Source: Chlorobiales bacterium (GTDB lineage Bacteria > Bacteroidota > Chlorobiia > Chlorobiales > Chlorobiaceae). Taken from it: a DNA stretch of 14,395 bases. Positions 6,946 through 12,467 of this stretch are shown piece by piece; within the stretch, counting starts at the first letter, position 1; every line of letters begins with the position of its first letter. Position numbers and translations under genes: made by a program. The notes under the pieces were generated by a model, which searched no databases, was not told where the DNA came from, and saw only the letters and a program-made list of their open reading frames with translations. The DNA lies in NCBI GenBank assembly GCA_022360415.1, contig JAKSDB010000039.1:1-14395 (forward strand). The letters are read 5' to 3'.

Positions 6946-7587
6946 TTATAATTCCCAAGAGATACCAAGAGTAGCGTAATCAGCGTTACCAAAACCATAC
7001 CCCAAAATGAATGCCAAATCGTTTTGAATTATCCGAAGTTCAGGACCAACAGTCAGGAATGTTTTCCATTCACTTTCGTCGGTTTCGTATGAATCATTTC
7101 GATTCCAGCCGTGATCAATCCGCAACCATGTTGCATCGAGCGACGCGCCAATCTGAACGGCTTCAGAAAAAACCCAGCCCAGATCTGCCCCAACCAAGGG
7201 ACCGATTACGGGGTCAATACGGCTATATATCTCTGAGTGCTGGCCTGTTGGCCGGGGATCATTATCATTTTTTCGTTTGTCTTCAGCATCTGCAATAAAC
7301 AGAGCCCCGGCACTGAGAGAAAAAAAAGAGCCGCTCGATCCAGCACGTAAAACAGGCATCTCCCATTTCAATGCAAAAGCAAACGTATCTTGCAGCTCTG
7401 TCACACCAGCCCTGCCCGTCAGAAAAGCTTTGTCGTCAGGATGAGTATCATGATCGAATGATTCGTTAAACATCCAATACTGTACCTCCACAACGCCTCG
7501 ACCTAACGCCTGAGGCTGAAATAAAAACAGGGCAATTACTGCCACGATGAAATGAATACTTATGCTTTTGCTTTTTTTGACAATCAT
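6946..7587 (-). CDS. Exported beta-rich protein, possible outer-membrane barrel
   Basis: The 213-residue protein starts with a Sec signal peptide: basic n-region MIVKKSKS, a hydrophobic core (IHFIVAVIALFLF) and a likely cleavage site after QALG (about residue 29). The mature part alternates polar and hydrophobic residues in strand-like blocks with aromatic girdle positions (SFFSLSAGALFIADAE, GADLGWVF, GASLDATWL, FLTVGPELRI, FILGYGFGN) and ends with YATLGISWEL. This is the look of a small outer-membrane beta-barrel. I recognise no named family. The ATG at 7585-7587 follows AGAGAG with almost no spacing, so initiation may be weak. An inverted repeat CTTTGT-N3-ACAAAG lies at 7631-7645 upstream. 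The small Cys/His gene lies 114 nt downstream on the same strand but with its own promoter candidate. Confidence 0.7.
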   Translation of the reverse strand: MIVKKSKSISIHFIVAVIALFLFQPQALGRGVVEVQYWMFNESFDHDTHPDDKAFLTGRAGVTELQDTFAFALKWEMPVLRAGSSGSFFSLSAGALFIADAEDKRKNDNDPRPTGQHSEIYSRIDPVIGPLVGADLGWVFSEAVQIGASLDATWLRIDHGWNRNDSYETDESEWKTFLTVGPELRIIQNDLAFILGYGFGNADYATLGISWEL

Positions 7588-7630
7588 CTCTCTATAATGA
7601 ATTGAAGGTTAGTGGGAATAAAGGAGAGCC

Positions 7631-7645
7631 CTTTGTGTTACAAAG
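7631..7645. repeat. Inverted repeat upstream of the exported protein gene
   Basis: CTTTGT (7631-7636), GTT, ACAAAG (7640-7645) form a perfect 6-bp-arm palindrome 43-58 nt before the ATG of the gene at 6946-7587. It could be an operator or a leader hairpin. Confidence 0.3.
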
Positions 7646-7702
7646 TGTATCGCGATTCAAGAGCCGCTTGAAAAAAATTCTCGACATCATGCCTGGAGGC
7701 GC

Positions 7703-7764
7703 TAAGCAAGTAATCTCTTAACCGCACGACTTGCTTATTTATTACTTTAATGTAAAAAAAGTAA
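7703..7764. repeat. Two inverted repeats in a gene-free spacer
   Basis: TAAGCAAGT (7703-7711) pairs with ACTTGCTTA (7729-7737), and TTACTTT (7742-7748) pairs with AAAGTAA (7758-7764). The 7588-7908 spacer has no convincing gene: a 61-codon minus strand frame across it has no ribosome site and overlaps these hairpins and the Fic terminator. Confidence 0.35.
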
Positions 7765-7798
7765 AGTATAATAACTGAAAGCTGCGCTGTCCTTTTAC

Positions 7799-7852
7799 AA
7801 AAAAATAATCTCTCCAAAAGCATTCAAGGCATAAGCATGCCTGCTTTTTGGA
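7799..7852 (-). terminator. Extended hairpin terminator downstream of fic
   Basis: TCCAAAAGCA (7813-7822) pairs with TGCTTTTTGGA (7842-7852, one bulged T), with an inner stem GGCAT/ATGCC around AAGC (7828-7841). On the minus strand it is followed after 7 nt by a T-rich run (complement of the seven As at 7799-7805). It lies about 56 nt after the fic stop. Confidence 0.5.
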
Positions 7853-7908
7853 AGCAGCAAAGCGTTCATGATGTGCAACAGATTAACCGAGATGTCAGAT
7901 GGAGATGT

Positions 7909-8652
7909 TCATGGCTTCACTCCCAAAGCATGCCAGTAGGGTTTGAATCCCGCTTCAACAACTTCGACACTCAGGGTCAAAAAGGATTCGTAATCCTGTT
8001 TCGTATGAGCAGCATCCAGAGCTTCGTAGTACTCCAATCGCCTTTCTACCGGTAGAACGACCGGAGGATACCCGTCTTTCATCAGCTCAAGGTTCATCAG
8101 GAGGCGAGATGTTCTGCCGTTTCCGTCAGTGAAGGGATGGATTTTTACAAAGTCGGCATGGAGCCGAGCCGCCCGTTCAACCGGATGAAGCGCAGGTGCC
8201 TGCTCTCTGTACCAGTTGATGAACCCCTGCATCTCGCTTTCGACATGCAATGCGTCAGGCGGCACGTGATCGGCACCGGCAATGATCACATTGGTTTTCC
8301 GGTAGACTCCTGCATGTGCATCGTCGATATTTTTCAGAATCAACTGATGGATGGATTTGATCTGCCATTCCGAGAGAGGCTCGTTCCGTTTAACCAGATC
8401 TTCGACAAAATAGATAGCTTCGCGGTGATTGATCGCCTCGAAATGTTCCCGCATGGTTTTCCCGCCGACCGTAATGCCCTCCAGCGCCACTTTGGTCTCC
8501 TTGAGCGTCAGCGTATTGCCTTCGATAGCGTTCGAATGATACGTCCAGCGCAGCACCAGATCTTCATGAAGATTGGAGACAATCTCGGGCGGAAGCGGGC
8601 GGTATGAGTCGAGCGTTTTCTTGAGTATGTCTAACTTTTCAAAATCAGGCAT
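7909..8652 (-). CDS. Fic-domain AMP-transferase, class II (self-inhibited)
   Basis: The 247-residue protein carries the complete Fic active site HPFTDGNGRTSR (172-183), with catalytic His172 and the anion-binding loop intact. Residues 40-45, SNAIEG, match the inhibitory motif (S/T)xxxE(G/N), whose Glu blocks ATP gamma-phosphate binding. Because this lies in the N-terminal part of the same chain, the protein is a class II Fic enzyme needing no separate antitoxin. Family members AMPylate Tyr, Ser or Thr on target proteins; DNA gyrase and topoisomerase IV are targets in some bacterial Fic toxins, but none can be inferred here. The start (8650-8652) has no clear ribosome site. A tandem GAATATC repeat (8659-8672) lies immediately upstream and could be regulatory. 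It has its own terminator and no co-transcribed partner. Confidence 0.93.
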   Translation of the reverse strand: MPDFEKLDILKKTLDSYRPLPPEIVSNLHEDLVLRWTYHSNAIEGNTLTLKETKVALEGITVGGKTMREHFEAINHREAIYFVEDLVKRNEPLSEWQIKSIHQLILKNIDDAHAGVYRKTNVIIAGADHVPPDALHVESEMQGFINWYREQAPALHPVERAARLHADFVKIHPFTDGNGRTSRLLMNLELMKDGYPPVVLPVERRLEYYEALDAAHTKQDYESFLTLSVEVVEAGFKPYWHALGVKP

Positions 8653-8658
8653 TATTCA

Positions 8659-8672
8659 GAATATCGAATATC
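8659..8672. repeat. Tandem GAATATC repeat at the fic start
   Basis: Two direct copies of GAATATC (8659-8665 and 8666-8672) sit 7-20 nt upstream of the fic ATG. Position suggests a possible regulator site or leader element; two 7-mers alone are weak evidence. Confidence 0.25.
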
Positions 8673-8998
8673 ACAAATTCAAGCGAAATAACGTCTCCGT
8701 TGGGGTGTGCCTCCCATTAAACTGCTAAGGCCCAAAAACTCTCCCCCGTACATCAGCAGTCACTAAAAACCTAATACTTTATAATCTTTTTTCACTTACC
8801 GAGCAACGTTCTACCCATTCCCTTCCAGGTCTTGGTAATTGCAACCGCAATCCGTTCCGGCTGCTGCTTTTTCATCACCCACGACCTCAAAATGCAGTCA
8901 GACGACATCCTTGAAATAATCTCCGTCAAGGCCCTGAAAGAATAAAAGCGAAATAATACCTGGACATTTATCCCTATTCAACTACGCCCCCTGGTCAC
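8673..8998. other. Gene-poor spacer with fragmentary frames
   Basis: No intact gene is evident. On the minus strand 8792-8908 could encode 38 residues containing MKKQQPERIAVAITKTWKGM, in the same frame as the broken toxin upstream but separated by stops. On the + strand 8891-8944 could encode MQSDDILEIISVKALKE, which looks like the first residues of DUF2442-type proteins before a stop. These two overlap on opposite strands, so at most one is a real relic. Confidence 0.3.
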
Positions 8999-9055
8999 CT
9001 ATCTCTCGATTTCATCAAGGTTTCTGAGAGCTTCAGTTGTCCAGACAACGGTCAT
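8999..9055 (-). pseudogene. N-terminal remnant of a ParE/RelE-family toxin
   Basis: The minus strand frame starting at ATG 9053-9055 reads MTVVWTTEALRNLDEIER and then hits TAG (8999-9001). These 18 residues match the start of ParE/RelE toxins (V.WT..AL.DL..I..YI). The stop falls where the conserved Tyr of the YI pair is expected; the next codons read VTRGRS before another stop, and nothing further resembles a ParE core. Its ATG overlaps the TGA of the antitoxin in an ATGA, the usual toxin-antitoxin operon arrangement. The toxin is therefore broken by a nonsense change and loss of its 3' part. Confidence 0.65.
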
Positions 9056-9264
9056 TGTTTGCCGGAAACTCTTTTTTCTGTAAACCTTTCCCTGACCTCG
9101 TCTGTGCTGTACACTTCTCCTGATTCTGCTGCTGCCAGACCGCGCTCAACCGATTCGATAAATTGTTTCCGGTAGACCAGATTATCATACTCCTCGGGAG
9201 AAAGCAGAACACCGGCCGGCCTTCCGTTCTGGGTTATAATCAGAGGATGGCCTGTTGTCTGCAC
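9052..9264 (-). CDS. Phd/YefM-family antitoxin, start damaged or non-standard
   Basis: From GTG 9262-9264 the frame gives 70 residues with ITQNGRPAGVLLSPEEYDNL (9-28), the hallmark core of Phd/YefM antitoxins, then a C-terminal toxin-binding tail. The N-terminal DNA-binding portion appears to continue upstream in the same frame: DIIPLGEFKSGISSCLKKVQ is typical of the family start, and the frame stays open to 9381 but contains no ATG, GTG or TTG. An ATA at 9340-9342, followed by KNIRIAND, sits where family members normally begin, so an ATG may have mutated. The partner toxin overlaps by 4 nt and is truncated. The gene is likely a decaying orphan antitoxin; translation from the GTG would lack the DNA-binding N-terminus. 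Confidence 0.75.
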   Translation of the reverse strand: MQTTGHPLIITQNGRPAGVLLSPEEYDNLVYRKQFIESVERGLAAAESGEVYSTDEVRERFTEKRVSGKQ

Positions 9265-9438
9265 TTTTTTCAGACATGAAGAAATCCCCGATTTAAACTC
9301 GCCCAGTGGAATAATATCGTTTGCAATACGAATGTTTTTTATGATACGATCAGACTTATATTCGGCCCTGAATCCAGAACTCTATTCACACCTCAATATA
9401 CTCATCATCACAGCCCTTGCAAAACGTTCTCGGCTGCC

Positions 9439-9463
9439 TTGAAATCACAATATGTGATTTCAA
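9439..9463. repeat. Perfect 10-5-10 inverted repeat, operator-like
   Basis: TTGAAATCAC (9439-9448), AATAT, GTGATTTCAA (9454-9463) is the longest perfect palindrome seen in the window. It lies about 60 nt before the antitoxin-like fragment on the + strand and inside a minus strand frame that I reject. It looks like a binding site for a dimeric regulator or a short hairpin. Confidence 0.5.
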
Positions 9464-9522
9464 ATAACAGTGTCACTCCCCATACCCCTGAATTTGCAAC
9501 AGTTCCAGACTGAAAAGGAAAC

Positions 9523-9621
9523 GTGGAATATGCCGGTGTTGCCAAAGGAACATGGGGTAAAACGACTGAGGATATTGAGGAAGAACTGAAAAAGAACAGG
9601 GATTCATGGGAAAGGCTCTGA
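9523..9621 (+). pseudogene. C-terminal antitoxin-like fragment
   Basis: A + strand frame from GTG 9523 to TGA 9619-9621 encodes 32 residues containing GVAKGTWGKTTEDIEEELKK and ending NRDSWERL. The KG.W..T..DI...L...R..W pattern is typical of the C-terminal, toxin-binding end of some Phd- and AbrB-type antitoxins. The frame is closed by TGA shortly upstream, so the DNA-binding part is missing. An AGGA precedes the GTG by a few bases, so a short peptide could still be made. No toxin gene follows; UPF0175 is on the opposite strand. The exact family is unsure. Confidence 0.4.
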
Positions 9622-9640
9622 AAGAGCAACAAGTGAAACA

Positions 9641-9892
9641 TTAAGCATGCTCTTCTTCTAAATCATGTAACTCGGAAGCAAGGGGAAAAACACTATATCG
9701 ACTGAGGCTGAGTAAAAATTCTACCCGGCTCATTCCAGCAAGTTCGGCTGCACGGCCTGAGGAAAGTCGTTCCATTTCAAACAATTTGACAGCAGCAAGC
9801 ACACGTAGCTCTTTTCCAAAAGCATGAGCATCCGTCTTTTCTGCAAATAATACCTTTTCGGGAATATCAACTGTAATATGCTGAGCAGCCAT
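9641..9892 (-). CDS. UPF0175-family protein (antitoxin-like HTH), orphan
   Basis: The 83-residue protein matches the UPF0175 layout: a strand MAAQHITVDIPEKVL, then ELRVLAAVKLFEMERLSSGRAAELAGMSRVEFLLSL, where the GRAAELAGMSRVEF segment (about 46-59) is the helix-turn-helix. Family members are usually encoded upstream of a DUF3368 PIN-like nuclease and are thought to act as antitoxin and repressor. Here the downstream minus strand has no DUF3368 start; the overlapping frame that follows is low-complexity (FFFSSSSISS) and is read opposite another fragment. The start ATG 9890-9892 has GAGGGTG a few nt upstream. A strong inverted repeat at 9935-9957 sits in its promoter region and is a natural candidate for autoregulation. 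Confidence 0.85.
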   Translation of the reverse strand: MAAQHITVDIPEKVLFAEKTDAHAFGKELRVLAAVKLFEMERLSSGRAAELAGMSRVEFLLSLSRYSVFPLASELHDLEEEHA

Positions 9893-9934
9893 GATTCACC
9901 CTCTTTGAACTTTCGGTTAATGAGCTATCATTCT

Positions 9935-9957
9935 TGTTATTAACAACTGTAATAACA
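9935..9957. repeat. Perfect 8-7-8 inverted repeat upstream of UPF0175
   Basis: TGTTATTA (9935-9942), a 7-nt spacer, and TAATAACA (9950-9957) lie 43-65 nt before the UPF0175 ATG. Place and symmetry fit an operator for a small HTH repressor. Confidence 0.45.
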
Positions 9958-10040
9958 TATAAAACTTATCAATAATTCACTCCCCGCGTAACAGGACGAT
10001 TCCATTTCACCATTTTCCGAGTTGAGTAAACCCGTAAAAA

Positions 10041-10067
10041 TGGATGCTGGATCAAGTCTGCCATGAC
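10041..10067. repeat. Degenerate dispersed palindromic element
   Basis: TGGATGCTGGATCAAGTCTG followed by CCATGAC resembles the widespread bacterial intergenic element of the form TGGAT-GCCGGA-TCAAG-TCCGGC-ATGAC, but its arms are mismatched. It is probably an old copy. The rest of the 9958-10159 spacer shows only a small CTTAC-AA-GTAAG palindrome (10116-10127) before the SDR gene. Confidence 0.35.
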
Positions 10068-10159
10068 TGCACGCCTATTCCCCTGTCGAACAATTAACCA
10101 TTGGCGAATGTTATGCTTACAAGTAAGTAACAAGCCATGACATTCATCAACCAGCTATC

Positions 10160-11038
10160 ATGAAAAAGGTACTTGTAGCGGGAGCTTCCGGATATCTTGG
10201 AAGGTATGTTGTCAGGGAATTCGCCGAACGCGGTTGTAGCGTTCGGGCGCTTGTGAGAAACCCGGAAAAGCTTGAAAAAGAAGGCCCCAATCTCGAACCT
10301 CCAGTTGCTGATGTCGTCGACGAGGTGGTAACAGGCGATGCAACCGATCCGAGCACGCTCAAAGGTGCTTGCAAAGGTGTGGATATCGTTTTTTCATGCA
10401 TGGGGCTCACCAAACCGCAGGACAATGTCACAAGTGAACAGATCGACCATCTCGGCAACAGGGCTCTTCTGGAAGACGCTCTCGCCAATGGGGTGAAAAA
10501 GTTCATCTATGTCTCGGTCTTCAACGCTGAAAAGATGCTCGACGTCGATGTCGTCAGTGCACACGAACGTTTCGTAGCGGACCTTAAGGCATCCGGCATT
10601 TCCTTCACCGTCATCCGGCCGACCGGCTTCTTCTCCGACATGGGCATGTTTTTCTCGATGGCCCGCTCAGGGCACATGTTCCTGCTCGGGGACGGCACCA
10701 ACCATGTCAATCCGATCCATGGAGCCGATCTTGCAACTATCTGCGTCGATGCTGTCGAAAAGGATATCCCGGAGATCTCTGTCGGCGGGCCCGACACCTA
10801 TACTTTCAACGAAACCGTCACGCTTGCGTTCGAGGCCCTCGGCAAAAAAACCTGGATCACCCATGTGCCCATGTGGATCGGAGATGCCGCGCTTTTCGTA
10901 ACCGGCCTCATCAACAAGCCGCTTGCCGGTGTCATGTCTTTTGCAATCGCGGTCAGCAATCTCGACAACGTGGCCCCGGCAAGAGGCAGCAGGCATCTGA
11001 AAGACTTCTACCGTGAACTGGCGGCGAAAAAAGTGTAG
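10160..11038 (+). CDS. NAD(P)-binding atypical SDR / NmrA-like oxidoreductase
   Basis: The 292-residue protein opens with a Rossmann dinucleotide-binding motif, GASGYLG (8-14), after strand KKVLVA. ALVRNPEK (30-37), with Arg33 after the second strand, favours NADP(H). TGDATDP (58-64) and FSCMGLT (78-84) are the usual cofactor-contact loops, and VIRPTGFFSD (151-160) and NPIHGADLA (184-192) match the substrate-side region of atypical SDRs of the NmrA/YwnB type. The classical YxxxK pair is not obvious. Members include reductases, isomerases and redox sensors; the substrate cannot be told. A hydrophobic C-terminal stretch (about 236-265) may contact membrane or a hydrophobic substrate. The ATG at 10160 has no clear Shine-Dalgarno site. 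It stands alone on the + strand. Confidence 0.88.
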   Translation: MKKVLVAGASGYLGRYVVREFAERGCSVRALVRNPEKLEKEGPNLEPPVADVVDEVVTGDATDPSTLKGACKGVDIVFSCMGLTKPQDNVTSEQIDHLGNRALLEDALANGVKKFIYVSVFNAEKMLDVDVVSAHERFVADLKASGISFTVIRPTGFFSDMGMFFSMARSGHMFLLGDGTNHVNPIHGADLATICVDAVEKDIPEISVGGPDTYTFNETVTLAFEALGKKTWITHVPMWIGDAALFVTGLINKPLAGVMSFAIAVSNLDNVAPARGSRHLKDFYRELAAKKV

Positions 11039-11236
11039 AACGCAGCCACATTCCGCACCTTTCGGAGAAATACTTATGAGGTACCTCAATTTATGAATGG
11101 GGCATGAATTCACGGTCCAGATTAACAATACCGTGCAAAAGAGCCCGGCAACATCTCCGGCAAACCAATAGTTGAAGTGAATTGTCGGAAATGGCTGTAG
11201 TACTCTTGATAACACATTTTCCCGGGGAGGACTGTC

Positions 11237-11471
11237 ATGAACAACAGAAACATCGATGTCCACTGCCACTTCTTCAATGCAGCCTTTGGATTCAACGAAC
11301 TTCTGGAAGCCGGATGGAGGTTACTGCATGGCGATTACCCTTACAAAAGTGATGAGTTGCTCAAAGCAAAAGCCCTGCCGGTCACAACCCGCAAGCGTTT
11401 CTCTGGCATATCCAATAACCCCCATCAGATTTTCCATTGACCTTCTTCGAAAGAACCTGACAAACGACTGA
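11237..11471 (+). pseudogene. Truncated N-terminus of an amidohydrolase
   Basis: From ATG 11237, preceded by a strong GGGGAGG ribosome site 7 nt upstream, the frame encodes 67 residues and stops at 11440. NIDVHCHFFNA (5-15) carries the HxH metal-binding motif that opens amidohydrolase-superfamily barrels, and ELLEAGWRLLHGDYPYKSD follows as in a family of uncharacterised amidohydrolases. The remaining metal ligands (Lys/His, His, Asp) are absent because the gene ends. A neighbouring frame continues for a dozen codons with IDLLRKNLTND (to 11471), which suggests a frameshift near 11420 before a larger 3' deletion. The stub is probably transcribed and translated but cannot be an enzyme. Confidence 0.6.
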
Positions 11472-11804
11472 TTCGGTTATCTTATTTTTTTACATTTCGT
11501 TAGAGGGTGGAAAAAGTTTAATTACCCTTGATGTATTAAAATGATAAACTTGTAAAATACTTCTTTACTATATATATTTTTACTGTTATCGTACAGCAAA
11601 ATATTGCTCGTGATAAGTCCCCCGCTCTCCAATACGTATAACATATCTTGGCGCCTTGTTGTAACGGTAAGGCATTAAGCAACTTCCTGTTTAGGCGCCT
11701 GTTACTGTTCTGCCGGGCAGACAATGAACTTCACGATCGATCCGCGGCACGATATCATTCACCCGTATTTTCAACCTTTAACATTATAACGAAAGGATGA
11801 CATT
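11472..11804. other. AT-rich gene-free spacer with promoter-like and palindromic elements
   Basis: No gene is evident in this 333-base stretch. A + strand TTGTAA (11550-11555) is followed after 17 nt by TATATT (11573-11578). Two copies of the self-complementary GGCGCC occur at 11650-11655 and 11694-11699 and could close a 38-nt loop. A symmetrical TCTGCC-G-GGCAGA lies at 11709-11721. If the promoter is real, the inhibitor gene would have a structured leader over 200 nt long. Confidence 0.35.
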
Positions 11805-12128
11805 ATGAAACAAACACAAGGGATTCTTTTAAACAGCCACTTCACAAACAAGATGAAAATCGGAGGTGAGCTCGGATGGTTTATCAGGGAAGACTCTTCG
11901 GCTTCAACGGGTTACACCTGGAGCTGCATTCCCGATAACTCTGGCGTATACGAACTGGTGGAAGAGATTTTGCTCCATCCATCCACTGATGCCGTCGGCG
12001 TACCGGGAGCAATCATCTGGATATTCAAAGCCGTGAGGGAAGGCACGGGATCAGTCATGTTTGAATTGCGGGCTCCGGGAACCGGAAAAGTCATGGAGCA
12101 CACCATTGTGACTATAGAGGTTAAATAG
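11805..12128 (+). CDS. Chagasin-like (MEROPS I42) cysteine-protease inhibitor
   Basis: The 107-residue protein has the three loop motifs of chagasin inhibitors, which plug the active-site cleft of papain-family (C1) cysteine proteases: ASTGYTW (33-39, matching NPTTGY/F), GVPG (65-68, matching GxGG) followed by IWIFKAVREGTGSVMFEL, and RAPG (89-92, in place of RPW). The beta-sandwich spacing between them fits the family, usually about 110 residues. Two loops are imperfect, so affinity may differ. There is no signal peptide, implying a cytoplasmic location, unlike several exported bacterial members. The ATG at 11805 is preceded by AAAGGATGACATT (ribosome site AAAGGA). It is monocistronic and ends in a strong terminator. 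No C1 protease is encoded in the window. Confidence 0.82.
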   Translation: MKQTQGILLNSHFTNKMKIGGELGWFIREDSSASTGYTWSCIPDNSGVYELVEEILLHPSTDAVGVPGAIIWIFKAVREGTGSVMFELRAPGTGKVMEHTIVTIEVK

Positions 12129-12138
12129 TCGAAACCCG

Positions 12139-12172
12139 GGCAGGCTATCACAGGTAGCCTGCCTTTTTTTTT
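12139..12172 (+). terminator. Rho-independent terminator of the inhibitor gene
   Basis: GGCAGGCTA (12139-12147) pairs perfectly with TAGCCTGCC (12155-12163) around a 7-nt loop and is followed by nine Ts (12164-12172). It starts 11 nt after the stop codon. Confidence 0.95.
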
Positions 12173-12467
12173 CCTGTTTGTCATTTCAGGTACAGTCTGT
12201 ATTAAAGCTACATCTCTTATCTTGCCGCTGTAAGCAACTTGGTTTTGATCTACCGCAAGCTTCCCTGTAGCGAAGCAGATTCGATATGATCGGCAATCCC
12301 GAAGGGTTTCAACAAAAGCGACTCTTTATCAGTTTTCCTCTCACCCGACAGGCGAGGAATAATCTCACTATGAATATATTATAAGAGACTGTTTTTAATA
12401 AAGTTACTATTATTGAGCATGTGCTGAAAAGCTCAGTTTAGGAGTACCTTCTTGACAGAGCATAACA
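12173..12467. other. Gene-free spacer upstream of rlmN
   Basis: I see no gene in these 295 bases. A TATATTATAAG stretch (12375-12385) could hold the -10 of the rlmN promoter, but no -35 hexamer stands out. A GGAG at 12441-12444 lies too far (about 23 nt) from the rlmN ATG to act as its ribosome site. Confidence 0.3.

Noticed and set aside
7638..7823. 61-codon minus strand frame between fic and the exported protein gene
   Set aside because: It has no ribosome site, starts inside the fic terminator hairpin and crosses two inverted repeats.
9408..9641. 77-codon minus strand frame directly after UPF0175, first considered as its toxin partner
   Set aside because: It shows no DUF3368 or PIN motifs, has a low-complexity FFFSSSSISS stretch, and runs antisense to the antitoxin-like fragment and across the 25-bp palindrome.
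11650..11699. Paired GGCGCC sites considered as a riboswitch or integron-like site
   Set aside because: Only six bases pair and no conserved riboswitch core or recombination-site architecture is visible; it is kept only as a note in the spacer entry.
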